64,000 nucleotides of DNA, from the NCBI GenBank assembly GCA_965366625.1, contig CBDUGP010000010.1, forward strand, positions 66,166 to 130,165, read 5' to 3'. The notes under the pieces were generated by a model. It saw only the letters and a list, made by a program, of their open reading frames with translations, was not told where the DNA came from and did no database searches. Position numbers and translations under genes: made by a program. Positions 26,835-34,997 of this stretch are shown piece after piece (position 1 is the first letter of the stretch; each line of letters starts with the position of its first letter). This DNA comes from JAUIJL01 sp965366625 (lineage in GTDB: Bacteria > Acidobacteriota > Thermoanaerobaculia > Multivoradales > J023).

Positions 26835-27566
26835 ATGCTTTCAACTCTTTCGGTGCCTCTGGCAAATACAGCGAATGGAACCGGCATCTTCGAGCTTTTC
26901 TTGGAAGCTGGACCGATGGCCAAATTCGTATTCTTGCTGCTCGCGGGCATGTCCATTGGATCCTGGGCGATCATGATCAGCAAGGCATTGCAATACCGTC
27001 GTGCCGATAGGGACGGCGAAGAATTTCTAGAAATCTTCCGGCGTTCAAAGCGCTTTAGTGAGGTCAATGCAGCCGCCGGGCGTCTTTCCGGCAGCCCCAT
27101 GGTCGGGCTCTTTCAAGCCGGCTACGCGGAAATTGATGCCCAGGTCAAAGCCGCTCAGGACGCAGCTGCCGGTCAAGCCGGAGCCCCCTCCCAATTCCGA
27201 GTCAAATCTTTGGACGGAGTGGAGCGCAGCCTGAGACGCGCGATCGGCGTCGAAATGGGCGTCATGGGCAAGGGGACCGCCTTCTTGGCCACCACCGCAT
27301 CTGCCGCGCCTTTCATCGGCCTCTTCGGTACCGTCTGGGGCATCATGGTTGCATTCAACAACATCGGTCTGTCGGGATCGACATCTATCACCGCCGTCGC
27401 ACCCGGTATCGCCGAAGCACTGGTGAATACCGCTGCCGGGCTCGCCGCCGCGATTCCCGCTTTGGTCGGTTTCAACTTCTTCGGCTCCCGAGCCCGACAG
27501 CTGCGCAGCGAGATGCAAGATTTCATCTTGGAATTCATGAATCTCACCGAGCGCAACTTCACCTAA
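26835..27566 (+). CDS. tolQ: Tol-Pal system inner-membrane protein TolQ (MotA/TolQ/ExbB family)
   Basis: TolQ with TolR forms the proton-driven motor that energises outer-membrane constriction during division. The 243-residue protein has three expected membrane segments: one at about residues 30-50 (FVFLLLAGMSIGSWAIMI), and two in the C-terminal half around TTASAAPFIGLFGTVWGIMVAF and VNTAAGLAAAIPALVGFNFF. The conserved pore motif GLFGTVWGIM and the AEALVNTAAGLAAAIPA segment are diagnostic of the family. ATG at 26835 is chosen over an earlier in-frame start because homology begins here, with AGGA upstream. It is the first gene of the tol operon. Confidence 0.93.
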   Translation: MLSTLSVPLANTANGTGIFELFLEAGPMAKFVFLLLAGMSIGSWAIMISKALQYRRADRDGEEFLEIFRRSKRFSEVNAAAGRLSGSPMVGLFQAGYAEIDAQVKAAQDAAAGQAGAPSQFRVKSLDGVERSLRRAIGVEMGVMGKGTAFLATTASAAPFIGLFGTVWGIMVAFNNIGLSGSTSITAVAPGIAEALVNTAAGLAAAIPALVGFNFFGSRARQLRSEMQDFILEFMNLTERNFT

Positions 27567-27588
27567 GACCCGCTCAAAGAGAACAGTC

Positions 27589-28020
27589 ATGGCTTTTCAT
27601 TTAGACGACGGAGATCACGACGATCAGTCGATGGCGGACATCAATGTCACGCCCTTGGTCGACGTCATGTTGGTGTTGCTGATCATTTTCATGATCACCG
27701 CCCCGATGCTGCACCAAGGTGTGGAGGTCAACCTGCCCCAAACCGCCTCGGCGGACGAGATTCCGATGCGGGTAGACGACCCGTTGGTGCTGACCATAAA
27801 AACTGACGGCAACGTTTGGATTCGCGACCAGCCCGTCCATCCGTCCAAATTGGTCGAACGGTTGTCGGCGATCCTCTCCAGCCGAGACGACAAGCAGGTT
27901 TTCATCAAAGGGGACCGAAACATCAGCTACGGACAATTCATCGAGGTGATCGGCCTTTTGAAGGCCGGCGACATCCATCACATCGGCCTGGTTGCCGAAG
28001 AGCTGGCCCCTGATCGCTGA
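27589..28020 (+). CDS. tolR: Tol-Pal system protein TolR (ExbD/TolR family)
   Basis: TolR is the single-span partner of TolQ. The 143-residue protein has a short acidic cytoplasmic N-terminus and the diagnostic ADINVTPLVDVMLVLLIIFMITAPM segment, whose Asp in PLVDVML is the presumed proton-carrying residue. The C-terminal periplasmic domain contains LPQTASA and the VFIKGDRNISYGQFIEV motif typical of ExbD/TolR. Its stop overlaps the start of the next gene (TGATG), indicating coupled translation. Confidence 0.93.
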   Translation: MAFHLDDGDHDDQSMADINVTPLVDVMLVLLIIFMITAPMLHQGVEVNLPQTASADEIPMRVDDPLVLTIKTDGNVWIRDQPVHPSKLVERLSAILSSRDDKQVFIKGDRNISYGQFIEVIGLLKAGDIHHIGLVAEELAPDR

Positions 28021-28796
28021 TGCCTATCTCGCTGAACCAGGTTCTAGACCAACGCTCGCATCGCATCACCTCGAGCCAGCAGTCTCGCCACTTTGCCGTA
28101 TCCCTGGTCTTCCACGGTTTGGCCGTGGCTTTTTTTCTTCTGATGCCGATCTTTCTAGCCAAACCTCCCGAGCCTTTCGATTACATCGCGGTGACCGTGG
28201 TGCCACCCAAGGCGCTCGGCAGTGAGGACCCTCCGCCGCAGCGCCCAGATCCTCCGAAAAAGAAGGAAACTCCCCCCCCGCCTCCGCCCCCTCCGCCCAA
28301 GGAGGAGCCACCGCCAAAGGTGGAGCCCGATCGTCCGGTCTTGGCAACGCAACCCAAGGAGCCGCCACCGAAGCCGCCACCCAAGGAGAGCCCCAAGCCG
28401 CCGCCCGAGACCCAAACCCCACCGGCCTCGCCCTTGGCCGATCCGCCCAAGCGAAAAGGCAATCCTTTGGGCAATCCCCTTGGGGCGTCAACTACCGAGG
28501 CCACACTCGGGGTCGAGGATCCAAACTTCACCTATGGTTACTACCTCGATCGGATCGTCTCCATGATCAGCCAGAATTGGAATCGGCCTCCGGTGGGCGG
28601 CGACGTCAAGGACGCTTTGATCCATTTCCGCATCTTGCGCGACGGCACCGTCGAGCAATTGATTCTCAAACGTTCATCGGGGGATGACGTTTTCGACCGC
28701 ACCGCCATTGGAGCGGTCAAAGTAACTTCACCCCTGCCACCCCTGCCCAAGGGGTACAAACGCGATTATCTCGGCATCAACCTGATCGTCAAATAG
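28020..28796 (+). CDS. TonB/TolA-like energy-transducing protein
   Basis: This 258-residue protein occupies the TolA position in the operon. It has one N-terminal membrane segment at about residues 26-46 (FAVSLVFHGLAVAFFLLMPIFL). A Pro/Lys/Glu-rich periplasmic linker follows at about 60-150, including a nine-Pro run. The C-terminal TonB/TolA-type domain has YYLDRIVSMISQNWNRPP, HFRILRDGTVEQLILKRSSGDDVFDRTAIGAV and PLPPLPKGYKRDYLGINL. The linker resembles TonB more than the Ala/Lys-rich helix of proteobacterial TolA, and the C-terminal domain looks like the TonB_C type. Its location between tolR and tolB argues that it spans the periplasm for the Tol system. Gene name left open between tolA and tonB. 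Confidence 0.85.
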   Translation: MPISLNQVLDQRSHRITSSQQSRHFAVSLVFHGLAVAFFLLMPIFLAKPPEPFDYIAVTVVPPKALGSEDPPPQRPDPPKKKETPPPPPPPPPKEEPPPKVEPDRPVLATQPKEPPPKPPPKESPKPPPETQTPPASPLADPPKRKGNPLGNPLGASTTEATLGVEDPNFTYGYYLDRIVSMISQNWNRPPVGGDVKDALIHFRILRDGTVEQLILKRSSGDDVFDRTAIGAVKVTSPLPPLPKGYKRDYLGINLIVK

Positions 28797-28819
28797 TCAC
28801 CAGGAGCACCCTGCCAGCG

Positions 28820-30220
28820 ATGAGCCAGATCACCCAGGAATTCAAACCATTCGCCTCCCTCTCAGTCGGGCATTCGGCCGGCTATTACGGGATATTCTTC
28901 TGGCTCGCCGCGAGCCTAGTCGCTTCGGCCGCAGCCGTCGCACAAGAGCCTTCCTCCGAGCTACTCCAGGGCGAGGAAGCCTGGGTAGAAATCGATAAGC
29001 TGCGGGCACGGAGCCAAGTTCGGCTAGCGATTGAGCCGTCGAAAATTGCCCCGGAGCTGACCGGAGATTTTCGCCAGGCAGCTGCCGAGATCGAGCAGAC
29101 GTTGCGGGAAGACTTGGAGCAGATGATTCTCTTCAACGTGCAGGGTCCAACGGAACTCTCAGTCCTCGTGCTGACGGGCAACCGGGATCAGGACTTCGAT
29201 CAATATCGCTCCCTCGGCAATGAGGTCGTGTTGCTGACGGAAATCAAAAAAGAGGGCGACCGGCTGACCCTCGACGGCTGGGTTTACGACTTGCCGAGCC
29301 GTCAGTCGATTCTGGGAAAACGATACCGCGGTACCCTGGACCAAGCTCGACTAGTCGCCCATCACATGGCGGATGCCATCCACTGGCAATTCAGCAATCG
29401 TCCTAGCCTGACACTCACCACCCTCGCCTTCCAAAGCGATCGTGACGGTCATCAAGAGATGTATTTGATGGATTATGACGGCCGCAATCAGAGACGGATC
29501 AGCGGCCACAAGTCCACCAGCGGATACGGCTCTTGGAGCCCGACCAACGATGCCATCGCCTATATGTCCTACTTCTCGGGGCCCCCAGGCATCTACTACG
29601 TAGATTTGGCCAGTGGCAACAAGATCCCTGTTTATCGTGAGGGCACGCTCAACCTCTCCCCCTCCTTCGCACCGGACGGCAAGCGATTGGCGTTTGCCTC
29701 GAGCCAAGGCTCGAACGTAGATATTTACATTTGTGATCGAAGCTGCTCGACCCCGGTTCGGCTGACGACTTCGAAAGCCATCGACACCAACCCGGCCTGG
29801 AGCCCGGACGGCTCAAAGATCGCTTTCACCTCCAGCCGATCCGGGCGGCCGAATATTTACGTCATGGAAATAGACGGCTCCAACATCCGACGCATCTCTT
29901 TCGAAGGAAACTACAACGAAGGGGCCTCGTGGAGCCCGGACGGCAGCCGACTGACCTATGCGAGCCGCTCGGGCAATCAGGGTATCTTTAGGGTCGTCGT
30001 CACCAGTCTAGTGGACCTCCAAACCCAAGTTTTGACCGGCGGCCAGGGCAGCCAGGAAGAGCCGACTTTTTCGCCGGACGGGACCAAAATCGCATATACC
30101 TTGCGCCAAGGAAGAAGCGCACAAATCTACGTCATAGATGCGAACGGCTCGAATCCCAGGCAGCTGACCCACCAGGGAAACAGCTCAGGGCCGGCATGGT
30201 CTGCCTTCCCACCCAAGTAG
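28820..30220 (+). CDS. tolB: Tol-Pal system periplasmic protein TolB
   Basis: TolB is a periplasmic beta-propeller that binds Pal and links the inner-membrane motor to the outer membrane. The 466-residue product has an N-terminal hydrophobic segment ending VASAAAVAQEP, consistent with a signal peptide, although it starts unusually far in (about residue 25). The N-terminal TolB domain follows, then at least five WD40-like PD40 repeats marked by WSPDGSKIAFTSSRSG-like motifs (about residues 200-455). The repeated pattern of x-SPDG-x-x-I/L-x-F/Y-x-S is clear. It lies 23 bases after the TonB/TolA-like gene. Confidence 0.94.
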   Translation: MSQITQEFKPFASLSVGHSAGYYGIFFWLAASLVASAAAVAQEPSSELLQGEEAWVEIDKLRARSQVRLAIEPSKIAPELTGDFRQAAAEIEQTLREDLEQMILFNVQGPTELSVLVLTGNRDQDFDQYRSLGNEVVLLTEIKKEGDRLTLDGWVYDLPSRQSILGKRYRGTLDQARLVAHHMADAIHWQFSNRPSLTLTTLAFQSDRDGHQEMYLMDYDGRNQRRISGHKSTSGYGSWSPTNDAIAYMSYFSGPPGIYYVDLASGNKIPVYREGTLNLSPSFAPDGKRLAFASSQGSNVDIYICDRSCSTPVRLTTSKAIDTNPAWSPDGSKIAFTSSRSGRPNIYVMEIDGSNIRRISFEGNYNEGASWSPDGSRLTYASRSGNQGIFRVVVTSLVDLQTQVLTGGQGSQEEPTFSPDGTKIAYTLRQGRSAQIYVIDANGSNPRQLTHQGNSSGPAWSAFPPK

Positions 30221-30280
30221 TCGGCGCCTTAAAAAGCTCGTAAACTCCCATAAAAACTACGTTTTCGATGCTTCGTGCTA

Positions 30281-30309
30281 TTGAGGGCAGGCATTGATTC
30301 TGCTATCTT
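30281..30309 (+). promoter_or_regulatory. Candidate sigma70-type promoter upstream of pal
   Basis: TTGAGG and TATCTT are separated by exactly 17 bases in a locally AT-richer stretch between tolB and pal. It would allow pal and cpoB to be transcribed separately from the rest of the operon. Confidence 0.4.
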
Positions 30310-30334
30310 GATAAAGAAAGTCGTAACTCAAAAT

Positions 30335-30369
30335 CGCTGTAGATGCCTTTTGACGCTGTAGATGCCTTT
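30335..30369. repeat. Tandem 16-bp direct repeat in the pal leader
   Basis: CGCTGTAGATGCCTTT occurs twice with a 19-bp period, directly downstream of the candidate promoter and just before the pal ribosome binding site. It could be a regulator site or a simple duplication. Confidence 0.6.
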
Positions 30370-30394
30370 AGACATTGAGGAGGCCGCCTTAAAA

Positions 30395-30967
30395 ATGCGA
30401 ATGGATAGGAACTGGATCGTTCTGGTGCTCGCCGTGCTGCTGATCGCCTCTGTCGGCTGTAGTAAAAAGCCACCGGTAGTCGAGCCACCACCCGTTGACA
30501 CGTCCCCGACCCCGCCGCCTCAGGACGTGGTCGACAAGCCCGCACCCGCGCCTGCCGCTGACCAAACCGCGGAAAAACCGCCCGAATCGATCCAGGAGCT
30601 CGAAGCTCGGCTTCGCACTCAAGGCTTGATCGGCGACGTCTTCTTCGAGTTCGACAAATATGACCTGAGCAGTGAGGCGCGCGAGCGGCTCGCTAAGAAC
30701 GCTGAATTCATGAACTCTGGCGAGGGTAGTGAATTGACGTTCCAGATCGAAGGTCATTGTGATGAGCGTGGCACCAACGAGTACAACCTCGCTTTGGGCG
30801 AGAACCGCTCCGCTGCGGCCCTCGACTATCTCGCTTCCCTCGGTGTTCCGAGAAATCGGTTCAGAATTCTGAGCTACGGCGAGGAGCGTCCGTTCTGCAC
30901 AGAAAGCAACGAAGCTTGCTGGCAGAAGAATCGCCGGGCCCGATTCGTCGTAACCGGCAAGAACTAA
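30395..30967 (+). CDS. pal: Peptidoglycan-associated lipoprotein Pal
   Basis: Pal is the outer-membrane lipoprotein that binds peptidoglycan and completes the Tol-Pal bridge. The 190-residue product has a type II signal peptide (hydrophobic core, then ASVGC-S with the lipidated Cys near residue 22). A Pro-rich linker follows, then an OmpA-like C-terminal domain: FFEFDKYDLSSEAR, IEGHCDERGTNEYNLALGENR and SYGEERP. The peptidoglycan-binding residues of the ...GHxDxRGxxxYN... motif are present. ATG at 30395 is preferred because GAGGAGG at 30377-30383 precedes it with about 11-base spacing. An upstream in-frame ATG would displace the signal peptide. Confidence 0.94.
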   Translation: MRMDRNWIVLVLAVLLIASVGCSKKPPVVEPPPVDTSPTPPPQDVVDKPAPAPAADQTAEKPPESIQELEARLRTQGLIGDVFFEFDKYDLSSEARERLAKNAEFMNSGEGSELTFQIEGHCDERGTNEYNLALGENRSAAALDYLASLGVPRNRFRILSYGEERPFCTESNEACWQKNRRARFVVTGKN

Positions 30968-30976
30968 TCGGCAGCA

Positions 30977-31019
30977 GTGGTCGACGGCAACCTGTCGACG
31001 GCAACCTGCCGACGACCAC
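30977..31019. promoter_or_regulatory. Hairpin with internal direct repeats between pal and cpoB
   Basis: Arms GTGGTCG and CGACCAC enclose two copies of GTCGACGGCAACCT (30980-30993, 30994-31007) and a partial third. The structure could attenuate or stabilise the pal-cpoB transcript. No T-run follows, so it is not a classical terminator. Confidence 0.5.
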
Positions 31020-31070
31020 ATCGCCGAGGATAATTTACGTAGTGATACTAAGCACGGAGATCCAGCTCAG

Positions 31071-31898
31071 TTGAAGCGGCGGTTTCTTCTGCCTGTTCTC
31101 ATAGCGAGGGTCGTTATTGCGTGCACCGCAATGACGACCCTCGGCTGTGTTTCCACCGCGGACCTAGACGGCATCAACACCCGTCTGGGTGAACTCCACG
31201 TCCAGACGCTGGAGCTTCGAAAAGAGGTCGCGACCCGAAATCAGATCACCGAGGTCGAGAACGATCTAAAGCAGCGCATCGATGGCGTCACCGCTTCCAA
31301 TGCGGATCTCAAGGCTGATATCGACAGCCTGACTCGCCAGGTCGAACGTTTGCAGGCCAAGCTCGACGAGACCAATTTTGAGCTGAGCCAACTGACCCAA
31401 CAAATAAAAGCCACTAATCTCGAGCTACAGGCGGTACGCGCTGCGGCCGAGCAGGCTCAGTCTTCCAGACCCTCCCCCACCGCCCCCAGACCGACTGCCA
31501 GGTTGGACGAAACCGACCCCAAGACCCTCTACGACACCGCTTACGACGACTACCTCGCAGGCAACTACGACCTAGCCATTCTCGGCTTTAGCCGGTACCT
31601 GGAGCATCACGGCGAAACAGACTTGGCAGACAACGCGGCCTACTGGCTCGGTGAGTGTTATTACCACCAGGGTCAATACCAGCGGGCTGTACGCCAGTTC
31701 GCGGCGGTGCTCGCATTTCCAGGCTCAGACCGAACCGCGAGCGCCCAAATCAAGAAAGGGTACGCCCATCTCGAGCTCGGCCAAAGGGATAAGGGCGTTG
31801 CCGACTTAACCCGAGTCGCCTGCGATTTCGCAGGCACCGACGAGGCATTGCTCGCCACCCAACGGCTGAAGGAAATGGGATTTGACCCCGAGTGTTGA
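31071..31898 (+). CDS. cpoB: CpoB/YbgF-like Tol-Pal accessory lipoprotein with TPR repeats
   Basis: CpoB coordinates peptidoglycan synthesis with Tol-driven constriction in characterised bacteria. This 275-residue version begins with a hydrophobic signal ending TTLGC-V, a likely lipobox, so it may be lipid-anchored. That is followed by a coiled coil at about 30-125 (heptads in LKADIDSLTRQVERLQAKLDE), a Pro/Ser linker, and C-terminal TPRs (YDTAYDDYLAGNYDLAILGFSRYL and YYHQGQYQRAVRQFAAVL). The order coiled coil then TPR matches CpoB/YbgF. The start is TTG at 31071, supported by GGAG at 31056-31059. It is the last gene of the tol operon. Confidence 0.87.
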   Translation: MKRRFLLPVLIARVVIACTAMTTLGCVSTADLDGINTRLGELHVQTLELRKEVATRNQITEVENDLKQRIDGVTASNADLKADIDSLTRQVERLQAKLDETNFELSQLTQQIKATNLELQAVRAAAEQAQSSRPSPTAPRPTARLDETDPKTLYDTAYDDYLAGNYDLAILGFSRYLEHHGETDLADNAAYWLGECYYHQGQYQRAVRQFAAVLAFPGSDRTASAQIKKGYAHLELGQRDKGVADLTRVACDFAGTDEALLATQRLKEMGFDPEC

Positions 31899-32220
31899 GC
31901 CCGCTACAATCCGCTCGCTGCATGTCTGGACGGTTTCCGCTCCCGAGTTCGACCCCACCGGGGTTATCGGGTCGCCAAACCGGAGATAGCCGCCTCGCCC
32001 AATCCCCAGGGCTCCGAGGCGAAGGAAGAGGGCCTACTCAGCCCGCACAACGTACAGCAGCGAGAATTCGAGCGGTTGCCGCCAACATCGGCTCTCAGCG
32101 CGAGATTTTCGAAGCATTCAAGTAAGACCGAAGAGCCCGAAAAAAAACTCGGGCTCCCGCGACGGGCTAGGTTTCTGCCCTCGTAGTTTGACTAGACTGA
32201 TACAAAGGATTTCGACACAG
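31899..32220. other. Intergenic region between cpoB and rpsT
   Basis: No gene is supported in these 322 bases. A 7-bp hairpin with an A-rich loop (AGCCCGA / TCGGGCT, 32134-32155) lies about 65 bases before rpsT and may end the tol transcript or sit in the rpsT leader. A small frame at 31892-32125 lacks coding character. Confidence 0.4.
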
Positions 32221-32484
32221 ATGGCCAACAACAAGTCTGCCTTGAAGAGAATGCGCCAATCGATCAAGCGCCGTGACAACAACCGGTCCTTCCGCACCCG
32301 TATGCGGACCGCGGTTAAGAAGCTCCGCGCAGCTATCGAAGAGGGCAACGCCGAGCTGGCAAAGAGTCTGCTGGGTGAGACCCTCAGCACGGTCGATGCT
32401 ACGGCCCAAAAAGGCGTTATTCATCAAAACGCCGCCGCCCGGACCAAGTCCCGGCTGACTCGCGCCGTCAACTCTTTGGGTTGA
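32221..32484 (+). CDS. rpsT: Small ribosomal subunit protein bS20
   Basis: bS20 binds 16S rRNA early in 30S assembly. The product is 87 residues, highly basic and helical, beginning MANNKSALKRMRQSIKRR, the classical S20 N-terminus, and containing RMRTAVKKLRAAIEEGN and GVIHQNAAARTKSRL. The ATG at 32221 is preceded by AAAGGA at 32204-32209; a longer frame from 32188 is not used because homology begins at MANNK. It is monocistronic: an exceptionally strong terminator follows. Confidence 0.97.
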   Translation: MANNKSALKRMRQSIKRRDNNRSFRTRMRTAVKKLRAAIEEGNAELAKSLLGETLSTVDATAQKGVIHQNAAARTKSRLTRAVNSLG

Positions 32485-32557
32485 GGCCTGTCCCAAAGCT
32501 CAGGAACCAAAGACCACCCAGGGTCTAAAGACCCAGGGATCTTTTTCCTGAGCTAAC

Positions 32558-32603
32558 GGCCATCAAAAAAGGCTCCGTACGTGCGGAGCCTTTTTTGATG
32601 GCC
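32558..32603. terminator. Strong bidirectional Rho-independent terminator (rpsT / lptE)
   Basis: A perfect 20-bp stem with a 6-base loop contains an A6 tract on the 5' arm and the complementary T6 on the 3' arm, so it can stop transcription from either side. It lies between convergent rpsT and lptE. A second, more complex hairpin (AGCTCAGGAA at 32497-32506 pairing with 32545-32554) sits just upstream. Confidence 0.9.
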
Positions 32604-32734
32604 ATAATTTGCTGGTTGTCTCGGCCTCGGCAAGTAGAACTTAGCGGGCTACGCCCGCAAACCTCCAGAGGTATGGGCGGGCATACCCCGGGCTTGTCCT
32701 CGCCCCCGTGCCAGGCAGGCCAAGTCCTGACCTC

Positions 32735-33328
32735 TTAGAAGCCCTCTAATAGGTCAGTAACCAAGGTCTCGGCGAATTGTACGGAGGTCTGTTCAATCGC
32801 AATGTTCTCGCGATCCAAAAAGCCCGCTCCGCCAGTCTCGTCCAAGGGGTAATCTTGACGGAAGAGGTAACGAGAATTCTTCCAGATCACCTCAGGCTCT
32901 TCGTCTTCACCGGCCGCCGGGTCAAGGGGCCGCTCAAAGCGCATATCGGCCGTAATATTGATCTCGAAGTTATCCGCCAGACCCGAGCCGTCAAACGTCA
33001 ACGGCCGGACGACGAATGTCAGCACCGAGCCGCGCAGAATCGCGTCCGCATCAGCGATCTCGTTGATCACCTCAAAGCGTCTGCGGGTCACCAGCTCGTC
33101 GAGAATCGCCTGGGTCAGAATCTGCTCAACTTGCTGGCGCGACGTCTTATTCTCCAGCGGCTCCACGTAGACTCTTTTTATGTCTTCGGGAATATTGGTC
33201 GCACGGCCCACCAGCGAGTATCCACAACCGGCGATGCCGACGGCCAAGATGCAGACTCCGAGCATCCAACCTAGAGCGGTCGGCCTCCCCGCGCGCGCGC
33301 GGATCTCGTCGGTTTGGTTCTTGCTCAC
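32735..33328 (-). CDS. lptE: LPS-assembly lipoprotein LptE
   Basis: LptE plugs the LptD barrel that inserts lipopolysaccharide in the outer membrane. The 197-residue product has a short N-terminal positive segment, a hydrophobic stretch and a lipobox ending VGIAGC-G-Y, with the Cys at about residue 35. The mature start CGYSLVGR, followed by NIPEDIKRVYVEPLENKT and the QAILDELVTRRRFEVI segment, is characteristic of the family. The gene overlaps the upstream transglutaminase-like gene by four bases and ends before the shared terminator. Its presence supports a diderm, LPS-making cell. Confidence 0.88.
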   Translation of the reverse strand: MSKNQTDEIRARAGRPTALGWMLGVCILAVGIAGCGYSLVGRATNIPEDIKRVYVEPLENKTSRQQVEQILTQAILDELVTRRRFEVINEIADADAILRGSVLTFVVRPLTFDGSGLADNFEINITADMRFERPLDPAAGEDEEPEVIWKNSRYLFRQDYPLDETGGAGFLDRENIAIEQTSVQFAETLVTDLLEGF

Positions 33329-34401
33329 TCCAAGCCCCCTACAGTTGCGTCCACATCAGAAGGCGCCGTCCGCTCGGACGGCATGGATGCGGCCAGGGTA
33401 ATTGTGGTTCGTTGTCGGCCGACGACCTCGATGCGCCGCTCGACCACGTCGTGACCGGTCAACATCACCCGCAGGTGATATTGGCCCGGTTCGAGTCCCA
33501 AAAATGTGGTTGCCCCGCCGACCAGCAAATGCCGGAATCGCCGCGACTTACTTTCCAAAACCGCTAGGCCTGCACCGCCGGACTCCACTGAAAGTTGGAG
33601 GGCGGCGGCTAGGCGCCGATCGTTGTTCCGTCGAATTCTTATGCCCGGCCCGGCGTTGAGCGATAGATCCACCGCCGCAATTTCGTCCCGCCGCTCGATC
33701 AGAACCCCTTCGATGCCCCTGGCAGGCTCTATGCGCTCACTGGCCAATCGTAGATAGCTGGCCGGCACATAGTGATGGGAGAAAAGGGGGTCGCTGTAGA
33801 CCCAGCCGACATCGCTGAGCCGAGCTTCGATCCATCGATGAAAGCCTTGAGGCCCTTCGACGCCGTCGCTGTAGACAAAACCTGCTACCTCGCGGGCCTC
33901 GATGCCGATAGAGCTGAGCAGCGCAACGGTCAACCTGGCGATACCGGTGCAATAACCGGTGCGGCGCTCCAACACCACCTTCGATTCCTGGGATTCGGAG
34001 CGATCCAAGCGATATTCGATATTGCGCGCGACCCAGGAGAGCACCCTAGAAATCGCCTCGTATTCAGTGGTGGCGCCCAACGAAAGCGTTCTAGCCAAAC
34101 GCGCCACCGGATCACCCTCGGAGGTAAGGGTAGGAGGCTCGAAGGAGGACCGGCTCTCAAGGGGTGCGACCGCGACTGAGACCCTGGCCTCACCGCCCTC
34201 TTGGATCAACTGATAACCGGCATTGCTGTAGCTCTCGACCACGGCACCTGCGGGGGGCAACATCCGGGCGGTGTCGCCGCCGTCTACCGCGAAGCCACTC
34301 TTCGACATCGCTGAGACGGGCTCAGCGGCGGACACAGTGAACAGCGCCCAGACCAGCAAGGCCCAAACTGCATAAAGTTGGTGGTCCGTTCGCTTCGACA
34401 T
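33325..34401 (-). CDS. Secreted transglutaminase-like protein
   Basis: The 358-residue product has an N-terminal hydrophobic segment (LYAVWALLVWALFTVSAAEPVSA), consistent with export. A transglutaminase-like domain at about residues 115-220 carries the catalytic Cys-His-Asp set: RTGYCTGIARL, GFHRWIEARL and VYSDPLFSHHYVP. The C-terminal third has a beta-rich PEGA-like pattern (GATTFLGLEPGQYHLRVMLTGHDVVERRIEV). Such proteins may process peptides or cell-wall links; the substrate is unknown. ATG at 34401 is preferred over the TTG at 34416 because TGAGGA lies about 9 bases upstream. It overlaps lptE at its 3' end (ATGA). Confidence 0.8.
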   Translation of the reverse strand: MSKRTDHQLYAVWALLVWALFTVSAAEPVSAMSKSGFAVDGGDTARMLPPAGAVVESYSNAGYQLIQEGGEARVSVAVAPLESRSSFEPPTLTSEGDPVARLARTLSLGATTEYEAISRVLSWVARNIEYRLDRSESQESKVVLERRTGYCTGIARLTVALLSSIGIEAREVAGFVYSDGVEGPQGFHRWIEARLSDVGWVYSDPLFSHHYVPASYLRLASERIEPARGIEGVLIERRDEIAAVDLSLNAGPGIRIRRNNDRRLAAALQLSVESGGAGLAVLESKSRRFRHLLVGGATTFLGLEPGQYHLRVMLTGHDVVERRIEVVGRQRTTITLAASMPSERTAPSDVDATVGGLE

Positions 34402-34412
34402 CCCAGGGATCC

Positions 34413-34997
34413 TCAACCCGGCGAGCCCTCCGTCGGCTCGCCTACCACCGCAGCCTGCGGATCTACCACGGTTGCCCGTGGCTTAGTTCTCGACGCCGGC
34501 TCCTTAAACCTAGCGGACTTCAGCACGCCGTCCAGCAGACCGTTGACGAATCTCCCCGAGCTTTCGGCACCGAATTTCTTGGCCAGTTCGATTGCCTCGT
34601 CCACGATCACGACCTTCGGCACATTCTGTTCGTGCAGCATTTCATAAACCGCCAGACGCAGGATGTTGCGATCGATGGCAGGCATGCGCTCGAGACGCCA
34701 ATTCTCCGCGTGCTCTCGGATCAAATCGTCAATTTGCTCACCATCTTGAACCGTTCCTCGCACCAAGACTTTCGCGTGCTCGAACGATTCTTCCGCCCGA
34801 ACTCGATTGGCTTCACGTTCCTCGGACGGACGATCCGATTCCGTTTCGCTCACATAGTCGGAGAGATCAAAGGTGGAAAAAACAGCCTCCAGCTCCGAGG
34901 AACCGAGCTCTTGTTGGTAGAGCATCTGAACGGCCATTTCGCGCGCGCGCCGGCGCTTTCCGGAAACGCGACCCTTGCGTTGTCGAGTTCGGCTCAC
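34413..34997 (-). CDS. nusB: Transcription antitermination factor NusB
   Basis: NusB with NusE (S10) binds boxA RNA in rRNA antitermination. The 194-residue protein has the helical family pattern: KRRRAREMAVQMLYQQEL at the N-terminus, then RLERMPAIDRNILRLAVYEML and VPKVVIVDEAIELAKKFGAESSGRFVNGLLDGV in the conserved C-terminal half. A 30-residue, Pro-rich C-terminal tail is extra. The start is GTG, overlapping the ribH stop as GTGA. The ribH-nusB pair is a widely conserved arrangement. Confidence 0.95.
   Translation of the reverse strand: MSRTRQRKGRVSGKRRRAREMAVQMLYQQELGSSELEAVFSTFDLSDYVSETESDRPSEEREANRVRAEESFEHAKVLVRGTVQDGEQIDDLIREHAENWRLERMPAIDRNILRLAVYEMLHEQNVPKVVIVDEAIELAKKFGAESSGRFVNGLLDGVLKSARFKEPASRTKPRATVVDPQAAVVGEPTEGSPG

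Noticed and set aside
31892..32125. 77-residue frame after cpoB
   Set aside because: No ribosome binding site, low-complexity Pro/Gly/Arg composition and no recognisable domain.
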